64,000 nucleotides of DNA from Megasphaera hutchinsoni (GTDB lineage: Bacteria > Bacillota > Negativicutes > Veillonellales > Megasphaeraceae). The stretch spans positions 7,590-71,589 of the forward strand of contig NZ_KQ960929.1 in NCBI RefSeq assembly GCF_001553405.1. Reading direction: 5' to 3'. Below, piece by piece: positions 15,428 to 24,885 of this stretch. Position numbers and translations under genes: made by a program. Below the pieces are notes generated by a model, which did no database searches, was not told where the DNA came from, and saw only the letters and a program-made list of their open reading frames with translations. Within the stretch, counting starts at the first letter, position 1. Each line of letters begins with the position of its first letter.

Positions 15428-16954
15428 ATGGCATCGTGTATTATGCTCCAAGGAACAGCTTCGCATGTAGGAAAAAGCATTCTTACAACGGCATTATGCC
15501 GTATTTTTTTGCAAAAGGGAAGGCATGTTGTACCATTTAAAGCACAAAATATGTCTTTAAATTCATATGTTACAATAGATGGAAAAGAAATGGGACGGGC
15601 ACAAGTAGCACAAGCAGAAGCGGCGGGTTTGTTACCCGACGTAGATATGAATCCAGTGTTACTTAAACCTACGGGAAATGCTACTTCACAAGTGATTATC
15701 CATGGTCTGGCAAGGGGAATTATGTCGGCCCGTGATTATCACAAAAAGTATGCATTACATGCTTTTTCAGCAGTGCAAGATTCGTTACTGCGGCTACAAG
15801 CTGCGTTTGATACGATTGTCATCGAAGGTGCTGGTAGTCCCGCAGAAGTTAATTTAAAAGATCAAGATATTGTCAATATGCGTGTGGCTAAATATTTACA
15901 GGCTCCTGTGTTGTTGGTTGCAGATATTGATCGTGGCGGAGCTTTGGCGAGTATTGTAGGGACATTGGAGTTATTAGAACCAGATGAGCGGGCATTAATA
16001 CAGGGGTTGATTATCAATAAATTTCGTGGGGATGTATCATTATTTACACCGGCGATAGACTTTTTAGAGCAGAAAACGAATAAACCCGTATTAGGGGTAA
16101 TTCCTTTTTTAGAAAATCTCGGCATAGAGGAAGAAGATTCGGTGAGTTTAGAAGATGTATCTCTTTGTCCTAAAGCGGATAAGCATATTCATATAGCGGT
16201 GATAAGGCTTCCTAAAATATCCAATTTTACAGATTTTTCTGCTTTTTCAATTGAGCCAGATGTGCAAGTGTTTTATACACAAGAGGCAGCGCATTTATTT
16301 CAAGCTGATTTGATTATTATTCCAGGAAGCAAGAATACGGCAGAAGATCTACAGTGGCTTCACCGCCATCGGCTGGACATAGCGTTACAACAGGCATTGG
16401 CGAAGCAAATACCGATTATCGGTATTTGCGGAGGATATCAAATGCTGGGTGAGAAGATTGTTGATCCTAAAAGAACTGAATCAGAGGTAGGGTGTATTGA
16501 TGGATTAGGAATTTTACCAATTACTACGACGTTTTGTAAACAAAAAAAGATGGCACAAGTAAGGGGAATTTGCAGATCCTTTCCATTTCTTGGAAAAGCG
16601 TTGCCGCAGCAATGTGTACAGGGATATGAAATTCATCATGGGCAATCATACACGGATAAATTTGATGCAACGTTGATTACGCTTGATTTACAGCAAACAC
16701 AGAAGCCCTATATCGTAGGTATGGCACGAGCTGATGGAATGGTGTGGGGGACGTATTTGCATGGAATTTTTGATGAAGATGGTTTTCGACGTAATTTATT
16801 GAATGAACTTAGGCAGCGAAAGGGATTTATGCGGCTGCCTTTAACTCGATCATATCGCGTAGAAAAAGAAAGAGCATATGATAGATTGGCTATGCATGTT
16901 AGAACGTATCTTCAGATGGATAAGATCTATCGCATTATGGCTGGAGGCATGTAG
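15428..16954 (+). CDS. cobQ: Cobyric acid synthase (glutamine-hydrolysing)
   Basis: CobQ/CbiP amidates adenosylcobyrinate a,c-diamide at four side chains to give adenosylcobyric acid. The 508-residue protein begins with the P-loop-like dethiobiotin synthetase fold (MLQGTASHVGKSILTTAL, then FKAQNMSLNS). It ends with a class I glutamine amidotransferase domain whose nucleophile is Cys334 in GICGGYQMLG, with the late His in GTYLHGIFDEDGF. AGGAGG lies before the ATG. It overlaps nothing but sits 1 nt before cbiB. Usual length, no defects seen. Confidence 0.95.
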   Translation: MASCIMLQGTASHVGKSILTTALCRIFLQKGRHVVPFKAQNMSLNSYVTIDGKEMGRAQVAQAEAAGLLPDVDMNPVLLKPTGNATSQVIIHGLARGIMSARDYHKKYALHAFSAVQDSLLRLQAAFDTIVIEGAGSPAEVNLKDQDIVNMRVAKYLQAPVLLVADIDRGGALASIVGTLELLEPDERALIQGLIINKFRGDVSLFTPAIDFLEQKTNKPVLGVIPFLENLGIEEEDSVSLEDVSLCPKADKHIHIAVIRLPKISNFTDFSAFSIEPDVQVFYTQEAAHLFQADLIIIPGSKNTAEDLQWLHRHRLDIALQQALAKQIPIIGICGGYQMLGEKIVDPKRTESEVGCIDGLGILPITTTFCKQKKMAQVRGICRSFPFLGKALPQQCVQGYEIHHGQSYTDKFDATLITLDLQQTQKPYIVGMARADGMVWGTYLHGIFDEDGFRRNLLNELRQRKGFMRLPLTRSYRVEKERAYDRLAMHVRTYLQMDKIYRIMAGGM

Positions 16955-16955
16955 A

Positions 16956-17894
16956 ATGGTTGTTATAGTAGCTGGAATAATCGATTGGTTGGTAGGAGAT
17001 CCGCAATCGCCGTTTCATCCAGTAGCATGTATTGGGTATATCATTGCAAAAGTTGAAAAATATGTCTATCCTTTGCAGCGGTCACCCAAAGAACAGATAG
17101 TGTTAGGCGGGCTCGGTACGGCCTTGGTATTGTTGATTATAGGAAATATTATTATGTGGGGAGAAGTGCTTTTATACCACTGGTTACCGCTGTATGTTCG
17201 CTATCTTGTAGAGGCGTTTATTTTATCGTTTACGATTTGTCCGCGGAGTTTAGCAAAGGCGGCTCGGGATGTGCAAATGGCGTTACAGTATAACCATCTT
17301 CAACGGGCAAGATATTATGTCAGTCATATTGTTGGACGAGATACTAAACAGCTCACAGCGTGTGAAATCGTACGTGCTACGGTGGAAACGGTAGCAGAGA
17401 ATACGATAGATGGCATTATATCACCGCTCTTTTTTTATTTGTTATTTGGGATTCCTGGAGCAGTGTTGTATCGGACCGTTAATACGTTGGATTCTATGTG
17501 GGGATATAAAAATGAACGATTTTTATATTTTGGGCGAGTTGCAGCACGACTTGATGATATAGGTAATTATATTCCTGCTAGACTGACTTTTTTGCTTTTA
17601 GTGGTAGTTTCATGGGTTGTCCATTTTGATAGCAAAGGAGCATGGTGTATAGGCTGGCGTGACGCTAACAAACACCCTAGTCCCAATGGTGGATGGGCTG
17701 AAGCAACCGTAGCTGGTGCTTTGCATGTGCAATTAGGTGGCTATAATTCGTATTTTGGTAAGGTATCATTTCGTGCGTATATGGGCGATGCTTCAGAAAT
17801 GCTAGCACCAAAACATATTACAAAAGCGATACAATTAATGTATGGAAGTACAGTGATTATGATTGCTGCCGTAGCCTTATTTCGTATTTTTTAA
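16956..17894 (+). CDS. cbiB: Adenosylcobinamide-phosphate synthase CbiB
   Basis: CbiB (called CobD in Pseudomonas) is a membrane enzyme that attaches aminopropanol phosphate to cobyric acid. The start at 16956 is chosen because GGAGG lies upstream, the gene then begins 1 nt after the cobQ stop, and the protein starts with the family signature (MVVIVAGIIDWLVGDPQSPF). Other family motifs are TVETVAENTIDGIISPLFF, YRTVNTLDSMWGYKNERF, HPSPNGGWAEA and a C-terminal membrane segment. It has 312 residues, usual for the family. Confidence 0.94.
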   Translation: MVVIVAGIIDWLVGDPQSPFHPVACIGYIIAKVEKYVYPLQRSPKEQIVLGGLGTALVLLIIGNIIMWGEVLLYHWLPLYVRYLVEAFILSFTICPRSLAKAARDVQMALQYNHLQRARYYVSHIVGRDTKQLTACEIVRATVETVAENTIDGIISPLFFYLLFGIPGAVLYRTVNTLDSMWGYKNERFLYFGRVAARLDDIGNYIPARLTFLLLVVVSWVVHFDSKGAWCIGWRDANKHPSPNGGWAEATVAGALHVQLGGYNSYFGKVSFRAYMGDASEMLAPKHITKAIQLMYGSTVIMIAAVALFRIF

Positions 17895-18013
17895 GTAAGA
17901 AAACGGAATTTGTAAAAAATATAGATTTATTGTGATATATATAATATAAATAAAAATTTTATGGAAAGTATTGCATTATTTGTAAATAGTGGTATTATAA
18001 TAAACATGATATG

Positions 18014-18069
18014 CACCTTATATAGGTGAACGGTGATTTTATGCGTGTCGAAAAGAGCACGCATAAAAT
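18014..18069 (+). promoter_or_regulatory. Two hairpins between cbiB and cobD
   Basis: A small hairpin (CACCT with AGGTG, 18014-18028) precedes a 12-bp perfect stem (18036-18047 with 18058-18069, 10-nt loop). The second stem is followed by only three T, so it may stabilise or partly terminate the cobQ-cbiB transcript. The rest of the 290-bp gap (17895-18184) is AT-rich without a gene. Confidence 0.45.
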
Positions 18070-18184
18070 TTTAACTTATTTAAGGAACTTTTGTTGCACT
18101 CAAAGGAACAATATGTGCTTTATAGTGGGTGTAACGAAGATAAGGATATCATGATTAGTATTAGTAGGTTGGATTGGAGGTGAG

Positions 18185-19264
18185 ATGATGGAACGATTTG
18201 AACATGGTGGCAATATTTACTCTCCGTCAGCGTTGGGGGCATGGTTAGATTTTAGTGCTAATATTAATCCGTTAGGTTTATCGCCGGCAGTACAGAAAAG
18301 TTTACATGAACATATAGAAAAGGTGGTGGTGTATCCGGATCCGCATATGCGTGATTTGATTTCAAGTATAGCCGAGCAGTACCGCATTCCGGAAGAACAG
18401 ATATTTCCTGGAAATGGAGCGGCTGAACTTTTTTATTTATATTTTCATGTATATCGACCAAAACGAGTCGTGTTACCAGTCCCTTCTTTTTCAGAATATG
18501 AAAGAGCAGCTTATTCTGTGTCAAGTCAGGTTACGTATATATATAGCAAGCCTCAGGAAGATTTTGAGTTTCCTTTTGAGGAAGTTATGACCGCATGTCC
18601 CTATGCGGATTGTGTGATTATTGGAAATCCTAATAATCCGACGGGGACTTTGTTAGATAAAGAACGATTGACTCAGTTAATTTGTTACGCTCATGAATAC
18701 CAAACTGATATCATGATAGATGAATCGTTTTTGGAATTTATGACCGAAGCAGACGCTTATACGGTGCGTGATTTGGTATCATGTTATGATAACTTGATTG
18801 TCATTCAGTCATTGACCAAGTTATATGCGTTACCGGGCTTGCGTTTAGGTTTTGCCATAGTATCACCACAACGAAGTAAGGAAATGGCAGCACATACGGA
18901 TGTTTGGCATGTGAATATATTAGCTCAGTATGCAGGTGTGGCGGCATTGCAAGAAACGGTGTATCGAGAGGAATCGCGGCGAATTATATCCAGTGAAAAG
19001 CAATGGCTATTTCATCAATTAACGGATGAATTAGGGTTTGATGTAGTTTTTCCCTCGGTTAATTTTTTATTATTTAATACGCGTAAGCAAGGACTAACGG
19101 CCGAAGCATTAAGGGTAGCGTTGCGTGAGCAAGGTATTTTAATTCGTAATTGTGAAGCTTATGAAGGATTAGATCGATATTATAGTCGTATTGCCGTTAA
19201 ATTACGTAGTCAGAACGAAAGATTGGTGAAGAAACTAAAAGATATTATAGATAATAGAATATAG
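18185..19264 (+). CDS. cobD: Threonine-phosphate decarboxylase, PLP enzyme
   Basis: A fold-type I PLP enzyme of 359 residues, related to histidinol-phosphate aminotransferase. The opening HGGNIYSP and LDFSANINPLG are typical of the cobalamin enzyme CobD (Salmonella naming), which makes aminopropanol phosphate for CbiB. PLP-site motifs are GNPNNPTGTLL, the Asp of MIDESFLEF, the Schiff-base Lys in SLTKLYALPGLRLGF, and a C-terminal RIAVK. Position after cbiB supports this over histidine synthesis. Two ATGs (18185, 18188) share one GGAGGTGAG site; the second has better spacing. Confidence 0.88.
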   Translation: MMERFEHGGNIYSPSALGAWLDFSANINPLGLSPAVQKSLHEHIEKVVVYPDPHMRDLISSIAEQYRIPEEQIFPGNGAAELFYLYFHVYRPKRVVLPVPSFSEYERAAYSVSSQVTYIYSKPQEDFEFPFEEVMTACPYADCVIIGNPNNPTGTLLDKERLTQLICYAHEYQTDIMIDESFLEFMTEADAYTVRDLVSCYDNLIVIQSLTKLYALPGLRLGFAIVSPQRSKEMAAHTDVWHVNILAQYAGVAALQETVYREESRRIISSEKQWLFHQLTDELGFDVVFPSVNFLLFNTRKQGLTAEALRVALREQGILIRNCEAYEGLDRYYSRIAVKLRSQNERLVKKLKDIIDNRI

Positions 19265-19272
19265 AGAAAACG

Positions 19273-19440
19273 CCTAACAGCATTGCACTTGATTGATAAA
19301 AGAAAGTAAATTAAACGAAGTTTCATAAAATTTTGATATAAATTTCATAAAAACCTTTTCTTTTTAAATTAATGTGGTATAATACTTATAAACAATTCTA
19401 CGTTTAAGAAATGCATTTTTAATGCAAAAATGCTGTTAGG
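19273..19440. repeat. Widely spaced 12-bp inverted repeat around the brnQ promoter
   Basis: CCTAACAGCATT at 19273-19284 is the exact reverse complement of AATGCTGTTAGG at 19429-19440. The right copy runs into the brnQ ribosome binding site (TTAGGAGGA). A separate local hairpin (19413-19420 with 19426-19433) overlaps the right copy. In a transcript arriving from cobD the two copies could pair and hide the ribosome site. Confidence 0.4.
19375..19383 (+). promoter_or_regulatory. Extended -10 promoter for brnQ
   Basis: TGGTATAAT is a perfect extended -10 element. No good -35 is present. The start codon lies 68 nt downstream, leaving a leader that carries a hairpin at 19413-19433. Confidence 0.6.
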
Positions 19441-19451
19441 AGGATGAGAGT

Positions 19452-20774
19452 ATGGGTGAGAAGAAAAGAAGTAGAACTGTAGCAATTGGATTGATGTTGT
19501 TTGCACTGTTTTTTGGGGCAGGAAATTTGATTTTTCCAGCGTCAATGGGGCAACATGCAGGGACTAACGTCTGGTGGGCTGTGTTAGGTTTTGTATTTAC
19601 TGGTGTAGGTTTACCTTTATTAGGTGTATTAGCTATGGGGTATTCGGGCTGTAAGAATTTACAAGAATTAGCGAGTCGTGTACATCCTAAGTTTGGTCTG
19701 TTTTTCACGGTATTATCTTTTATTACTATTGGACCAGCTTTTGCAACACCTCGAACGGGAAGCGTATCTTATGAAATTGCTGTTCGGCCGTTTTTGGCAA
19801 ATGGTGGTAGTGACTTGTCGATGATTGGCTTTTTAGTACTTTTTTTTGTTATTTCTTTTTGGTTATCTGCATCGCCTCAAAAACTGGTTGATCGTATTGG
19901 AAAAATATTAACACCGAGTTTATTAATTGCCATTGTTATTTTAATTATTAAATCGTTTATTACACCATTGGGTGTACCCGTAATGCCAACGGCAGAATTT
20001 GCAACTCCCTCTATTGCCACGTTACAAGGCTTTTTAGATGGATATAATACAATGGATGCTATTGCATCGTTAGTATTTGCTATTTTGGTTATTGAATTTT
20101 TGATGGAAGATGGCGTTACCGAGTCTAGACAAATTACAAAAGAAGTGTTTAAAGCTGGTTTTGTTGCAGTATTTTTCTTAGCTGTAGTATATATTTTTGT
20201 AGCTAAGATCGGTGCAGATAGTGTTACCGTGTTTGGTATCCAAAGTACAGGAGCACCAGTATTATCGTTGAGCGCAATGCATTTGTTTGGTAATGTAGGG
20301 GCGATTTTATTAGCGATTATCGTATTATTAGCTTGTTTATCCACTAGTATTGGCTTGATTACTTCATGTGCTGCTTATTTCCACGGTTTGTTTTCTGGAA
20401 TTAGCTATCGCAAATGGGTTACGTTGTTCTCGGTTGTATCATTTTTAGTTGCTTTGTTTGGTTTAAAAACGATTATTGTAGCAGCTATTCCCGTATTGAT
20501 GTTTATTTACCCGATCGTAGTAGTTCTGATTCTTTTAACTTTCTTACATAACTTATTTGATGGACGGCAATGTGTGTATGCTTGGACTGTTGGATTAACG
20601 CTGATAACAGCATTGATTAATGGCACACAGACTGCTCATATTTCCTTAGGACCTGTTGATTCTTTCTTTAATTCGGTAGTACCATTTCATGCACTTGGCA
20701 TGAGTTGGGTATGCTTTGCTGCTATTGGTTTCATTATAGGATTGCTATGGAAAGTGGCGAAAAAGTCAGCTTAG
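19452..20774 (+). CDS. brnQ: BrnQ-family branched-chain amino acid transporter
   Basis: This 440-residue inner membrane symporter has about 12 membrane segments. The family signature is clear at the start (LMLFALFFGAGNLIFP, then GFVFTGVGLPLLGVLA) and in ATPRTGSVSYEIAVRP. It imports Leu, Ile and Val with Na+ or H+. GTTAGGAGG precedes the ATG. It is a single transcript, ended by a strong hairpin at 20796-20828. Confidence 0.93.
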   Translation: MGEKKRSRTVAIGLMLFALFFGAGNLIFPASMGQHAGTNVWWAVLGFVFTGVGLPLLGVLAMGYSGCKNLQELASRVHPKFGLFFTVLSFITIGPAFATPRTGSVSYEIAVRPFLANGGSDLSMIGFLVLFFVISFWLSASPQKLVDRIGKILTPSLLIAIVILIIKSFITPLGVPVMPTAEFATPSIATLQGFLDGYNTMDAIASLVFAILVIEFLMEDGVTESRQITKEVFKAGFVAVFFLAVVYIFVAKIGADSVTVFGIQSTGAPVLSLSAMHLFGNVGAILLAIIVLLACLSTSIGLITSCAAYFHGLFSGISYRKWVTLFSVVSFLVALFGLKTIIVAAIPVLMFIYPIVVVLILLTFLHNLFDGRQCVYAWTVGLTLITALINGTQTAHISLGPVDSFFNSVVPFHALGMSWVCFAAIGFIIGLLWKVAKKSA

Positions 20775-20795
20775 TTAGTAGATAATAGTAAGGTT

Positions 20796-20828
20796 AAAGA
20801 ACTCTCATCTTTTGAGAGTTCTTTTTTA
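20796..20828 (+). terminator. Terminator after brnQ
   Basis: A 12-bp perfect stem (20796-20807 with 20813-20824, 5-nt loop) is followed by a T-run. Confidence 0.85.
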
Positions 20829-20847
20829 TTTTTATGGAGGTGGTTAT

Positions 20848-22236
20848 ATGCATATATTTCGATGCAAATCATATGAGCGATTGATGGAAGAGGCAAAAGA
20901 CAATCAACATTTATTGAAAGCCTTAGGTGCACTTGATATTACGTTGTTAGGATTAGGCATTATTATTGGTACGGGTATTTTTGTTTTGACTGGTATCGGT
21001 GCAGCTGAATATGCGGGTCCAGGGTTGATGTTGTCGTTCGTACTTGCGGCTGTTACGTGTGCCTTTATTTGTTTGGCTTATGCAGAGTTGGCTTCATTTT
21101 TACCAGCTGCAGGGAGTACGTATACCTATGCTTATTCTTCTTTAGGAGAGCTGTTTGGCTGGTGGGTTGGCTGGAGTCTGATCTTAGAATATTCTGTTGG
21201 TGCTAGTGCGGTAGCTGGAGGCTGGTCTGCTTATTTTTCTGGTATTTTACATGCAGCTGGATTAGATTTACCTAGACAATTAATTATGGTGCCAGCGGAA
21301 GGTGGATGGGTTAATTTACCCGCTGTGCTTATTGTAGTCGTATCTACGGCATTGCTTATATTTGGAGTGCAGGCGAGTGCCAAAATTAATCGCTTATTGG
21401 TATTTATCAAATTAGGGACTATTTTTCTTTTCCTCTTTTTGGCAGCACCTCATATTAATCCTTTGCATTGGAAACCGTTTTTACCTTTTGGTGTAAAAGG
21501 AGTTGTGGCAGGGACGGCTGTATTGTTTTTTGCTTACTTGGGTGTAGATGCATTGGCAACAACGGCAGAAGAGGCTAAAAATCCTAAACGCGATATGCCT
21601 ATAGGAATTCTTTCGGCATTGCTTTTATGTACTATATTGTATATTGCCGTATGTGCAGTGATGACTGGTGTTGTACCTTATCCACAATTAGATACGGCTG
21701 CACCCGCTTCTTTTGTCTTAGAATATATAGGATTACGTTTTGGTTCTGCTATTGTGGGCACGGGAGCTATATGCGGTTTGTCAACGGTTATTTTAGGCAT
21801 GCTTTTTGCCCAGAGCCGTGCGTTGTATGCGATGAGTCGGGATGGGCTTATTCCAATGCGATTATACAAGGTACATCCACGATTTCGTTCGCCTTATATC
21901 ATTCAATTACTCGTTGGGGGAGTTGTCGCTATCATTACGGGCTTTACGCCCATTCATATAGTGGCAGAAGTATGTAGTGCCGGTACGATCTTTGCCTTTT
22001 TATGTGCGTGCGTAGGAATTTTGATTTTGCGTAAACGGTATCCCGATAAACCACGTGGATTCCGTTGCCCTGCTGTGAAGGTGATTGCTCCATTGGGATT
22101 TATTTTTTGTGGTTTCATTTTTTCACAATTATCTAGTTGTACGATGATATTATTTTGCGTATGGACGCTAATTGGTTTTGTCGTATATGGGTTATATGGA
22201 TATCGTCATAGTGAGTTGAGAAAAGAAGAACAATAA
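20848..22236 (+). CDS. APC-family cationic amino acid permease (YfnA/CAT type)
   Basis: The start at 20848 is chosen because an upstream in-frame ATG would begin inside the brnQ terminator, whereas this one has a TGGAGGTGG site. The 462-residue product has about 12 membrane segments and the APC signature GLGIIIGTGIFVLTGIGAAEYAGP, plus FFAYLGVDALATTAEEAKNP and SRDGLIP. This is typical of the CAT/YfnA branch, proton-driven uptake of neutral or cationic amino acids. No partner genes. Confidence 0.9.
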   Translation: MHIFRCKSYERLMEEAKDNQHLLKALGALDITLLGLGIIIGTGIFVLTGIGAAEYAGPGLMLSFVLAAVTCAFICLAYAELASFLPAAGSTYTYAYSSLGELFGWWVGWSLILEYSVGASAVAGGWSAYFSGILHAAGLDLPRQLIMVPAEGGWVNLPAVLIVVVSTALLIFGVQASAKINRLLVFIKLGTIFLFLFLAAPHINPLHWKPFLPFGVKGVVAGTAVLFFAYLGVDALATTAEEAKNPKRDMPIGILSALLLCTILYIAVCAVMTGVVPYPQLDTAAPASFVLEYIGLRFGSAIVGTGAICGLSTVILGMLFAQSRALYAMSRDGLIPMRLYKVHPRFRSPYIIQLLVGGVVAIITGFTPIHIVAEVCSAGTIFAFLCACVGILILRKRYPDKPRGFRCPAVKVIAPLGFIFCGFIFSQLSSCTMILFCVWTLIGFVVYGLYGYRHSELRKEEQ

Positions 22237-22263
22237 TTTATTTAATTGGTTGGATATGTATTT

Positions 22264-22299
22264 AACACGGCTTATATAGATATATAAGCCGTGTTTTTT
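22264..22299 (+). terminator. Terminator after the permease gene
   Basis: A near-perfect 15-bp stem (22264-22278 with 22281-22295) with a minimal loop is followed by T residues. It separates the transporter from the elongation operon. Confidence 0.85.
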
Positions 22300-22334
22300 G
22301 TCGCTTTGCGGCAGAAGGGAAACGGGGTTTATAC

Positions 22335-22363
22335 TTTAAAATTCATAGTAATTATGCTACAAT
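22335..22363 (+). promoter_or_regulatory. Candidate promoter of the mreB-rng operon
   Basis: TTTAAA (22335-22340) and TACAAT (22358-22363) are 17 bp apart, with a TGn extension of the -10. The mreB start lies 37 nt downstream behind a GGGGGG-type site. Confidence 0.5.
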
Positions 22364-22399
22364 ATAAAAACATTAGGATAGATAAGTGGGGGGATTTTT

Positions 22400-23437
22400 A
22401 TGGCTGTTTTTTTTTCACCTCTAACGAAAAATATAGGGATTGACTTGGGAACATGTACAACGAATGTCTGGGTAGAAAGTCGTGGGGTAGTATGGTCGGA
22501 ACCATCTATTGTAGTTATTCGTGAAGGCATACCCATTCAAATTGCTGTGGGTAATGCGGCTGAACGGTTATTAGCAAAAACTGAAGGTACGGCAAAAATA
22601 CAGTACCCTTTAGATAATGGGACTATTTCAGATTATCAAGTAACTTGTGATATGCTGGGGTATTTATTGAATAAATGTGTGCGCAGTGTGCAACAATTAC
22701 GGATTATGGTAGGCATTTCGGCAGGTGCGTCAAACGTGGAAAAAAGAGCAGTAATGGAAGCCTTGTATCAAGTGGGGGCGAAAGAAGCACTTTTGATTGA
22801 TACGGGAGTAGCCGCTGCATTAAGTGTGTCGCAAGTAAGTACAGAAAGCAGTACTATGGTTATTGATATGGGCGGAGGCACAACGAATGTGGCATTGATT
22901 GCTTTTGGAGGAATTGTCTTTTCTACATCAATACACCAAGGAAGTTTAGTTTATAATCAAGTAATTCGTGAATATTTGCGTTCTCGTTATGATATAGGTG
23001 TGGATGAGCAGACCATTGAAGCAATCAAAAAATATTGTGGTACTGCCGTATTACCAATTGAAAATAAATCCTTTGAATTTGTCGGCCGGAAGTTAGATAG
23101 TGGGCGTCAGAGTAAGTTATCCATTACGACATCTGAATTATATCCTGTTATCGGTCGGCCTTTACAAAAAATTGCAACTTTAGTGCGGCAAGTATTACAA
23201 GAAATACCACCTGAGTTGATTGCTGATATTATGGTAAATGGGATTGCGTTAACTGGTGGTGGTGCTAATTTAGTTGGGGTGGATACTTTTTTTGCTCAAT
23301 TATTAGGCCTGCCTGTTAGGGTTGTCGATGAACCGGAATTGGCGGTCATTCGAGGAATTGGTATTGCGTGGCAAGAACGAGAATATGTTAGTGCATGTAT
23401 TGAAGATACATCATGTGTTTATAAAAGGAGATTGTAA
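22400..23437 (+). CDS. mreB: Rod-shape protein MreB
   Basis: MreB is the bacterial actin that guides side-wall peptidoglycan synthesis. The 345-residue protein has the actin-fold signatures: phosphate-1 GIDLGTCTTNVWV, PLDNGTISDY, phosphate-2 VIDMGGGTTNVALI and the adenosine motif ALTGGGANLVG. Several normally invariant positions differ (for example GTCTTNVWV for GTANTLVYV), so it is a divergent MreB. It is the first gene of a run continuing through mreC, mreD, a PBP2, minD, rodA and rng, with gaps of at most 31 bp. Confidence 0.93.
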   Translation: MAVFFSPLTKNIGIDLGTCTTNVWVESRGVVWSEPSIVVIREGIPIQIAVGNAAERLLAKTEGTAKIQYPLDNGTISDYQVTCDMLGYLLNKCVRSVQQLRIMVGISAGASNVEKRAVMEALYQVGAKEALLIDTGVAAALSVSQVSTESSTMVIDMGGGTTNVALIAFGGIVFSTSIHQGSLVYNQVIREYLRSRYDIGVDEQTIEAIKKYCGTAVLPIENKSFEFVGRKLDSGRQSKLSITTSELYPVIGRPLQKIATLVRQVLQEIPPELIADIMVNGIALTGGGANLVGVDTFFAQLLGLPVRVVDEPELAVIRGIGIAWQEREYVSACIEDTSCVYKRRL

Positions 23438-23439
23438 CA

Positions 23440-24360
23440 GTGTTTGTGTTCGGTAAACGTAGTATTATTGTAATTTGTATTATGTTTATAGTGATGGTAG
23501 TTATGGGATGGGCGTGGAGAACGAGGGAATCATTGCCTTTTATTACACGTCCATTTCAACTGATAGCGACACCGATAGAATCCGTAAGCAGTCGGATGGT
23601 AGCAGCGATTTCTTCGGTCACGCATATTGTTCAAATTAGTTTGAAAAATCGCATTGAATGGGAAGCACTGGAATCTCAAAATGCGACATTGCAAAAAAAG
23701 AGTATTCATTACGATGAAGTTGTAGCGGAAAATAAACGATTAAAAGAGTTGCTTGATTTTCGCGATTCTCATCCATCATATCAATTAGTGGCAGCTGCAG
23801 TTATTTCACGGGATTATGGTACATGGAGTAATACGATGATGATTAACGTGGGAAGTCAGCATGGCATAACCAAGAATATGCCTGTTGTCACACCTAAGGG
23901 AATTGTAGGCGTTGTAGTTGATGTGTATCGTGATTCTTCGCGTGTTCAATTATTAACGGATCCGCGTACGAGTATTGGGGCGATTGTACAACGTGCTGAA
24001 TCTCGTGTTTCGTCGGTTGTTCGTGGTAATGGAAACATACCAACGGAACCACAATTTGTGAATATTGCTAAAGATGCAGATATTTTAGTCGGAGATACCT
24101 TGGTTACCTCTGGCTTTAGTTCTATTTATCCTAAGGGGATTCCCATTGGTACGATTGTTTCTATTCATCAACGTGATTCTGATTTTGTGAAGTATGCCGT
24201 TATACGTCCCGCTGTGGATTTTTCACGTTTGGAAGAAGTATTTGTTATTGTGCAAGCAACGATGGAGATGTCTACCGAAGTGCCTCAGGTGGAACCGAAA
24301 TTAGTGCCACAGACACAACGTGATAAGGTAGAAGGGGTGAAGGGGGCAGCGGCCTTATGA
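23440..24360 (+). CDS. mreC: Rod-shape protein MreC
   Basis: MreC (306 residues) is a bitopic protein that forms periplasmic filaments and activates PBP2-RodA. One N-terminal membrane segment (about 7-25) is followed by a coiled coil (about 65-105, ...ENKRLKELLDF) and the beta-rich domain with RDYGTWSNTMMINVGSQHGI, PKGIVGVV and LTDPRTSIGAIVQR. The start is GTG at 23440, 2 nt after the mreB stop, with an AGGAG site. The stop overlaps the mreD start (ATGA). Confidence 0.93.
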   Translation: MFVFGKRSIIVICIMFIVMVVMGWAWRTRESLPFITRPFQLIATPIESVSSRMVAAISSVTHIVQISLKNRIEWEALESQNATLQKKSIHYDEVVAENKRLKELLDFRDSHPSYQLVAAAVISRDYGTWSNTMMINVGSQHGITKNMPVVTPKGIVGVVVDVYRDSSRVQLLTDPRTSIGAIVQRAESRVSSVVRGNGNIPTEPQFVNIAKDADILVGDTLVTSGFSSIYPKGIPIGTIVSIHQRDSDFVKYAVIRPAVDFSRLEEVFVIVQATMEMSTEVPQVEPKLVPQTQRDKVEGVKGAAAL

Positions 24361-24866
24361 AAATAAAAAGAACCATAGGTGTAGCTTTGCTTTTTTTCTT
24401 GCTACAAAGTGTCTTCATTCCTTTGTTTTGCAATGGTGTAACACAGCCTAATATTATCTTTTTGGCCGTACTTACGATGGCGTTGCAATATGGGAAACGG
24501 GCTGGGGTACTTACGGCTCTTTTAGGTGGATTTATCCATGATGTTGTAATTAGTAATTTTTTTGGTATTCATATTGTCGTCTATGTCATTATTGCTTGGA
24601 TATGTGGTTATTTGGGTAAATCATTGGATGAAAAATATGGACTTATTACATGGTTAATTGCTTTAGGTGCGACGGAATTAAGTTTGTTATTGAATAGTGT
24701 CGTATTAATATTGGCAGGGCAATATGTGAATATTTTGGTTTATGTTTGGGAATTTAGTGTTCCCATGTTAATTTATAGCGGTATTTTTGTGGTTCCTGTC
24801 GCATATGTTATAGGGACGTTAAGGGATACAGAAGTGATGTACCCGTATCGTTCTTTGTACCACTGA
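24357..24866 (+). CDS. mreD: Rod-shape protein MreD
   Basis: The product is a 169-residue integral membrane protein with five or six hydrophobic segments and the MreD motifs PNIIFLAVLTMALQYG and GGFIHDVVISNFFGIH. Its ATG overlaps the mreC stop by 4 nt, implying coupled translation. It works with MreC and PBP2 in the elongasome. Confidence 0.9.
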   Translation: MKIKRTIGVALLFFLLQSVFIPLFCNGVTQPNIIFLAVLTMALQYGKRAGVLTALLGGFIHDVVISNFFGIHIVVYVIIAWICGYLGKSLDEKYGLITWLIALGATELSLLLNSVVLILAGQYVNILVYVWEFSVPMLIYSGIFVVPVAYVIGTLRDTEVMYPYRSLYH

Positions 24867-24885
24867 TACATGGAGGAAGAATGGA

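Noticed and set aside
19877-20344. 155-codon antisense frame inside brnQ
   Set aside because: The sense strand encodes conserved BrnQ membrane segments; the antisense product is a compositional shadow without a ribosome site.
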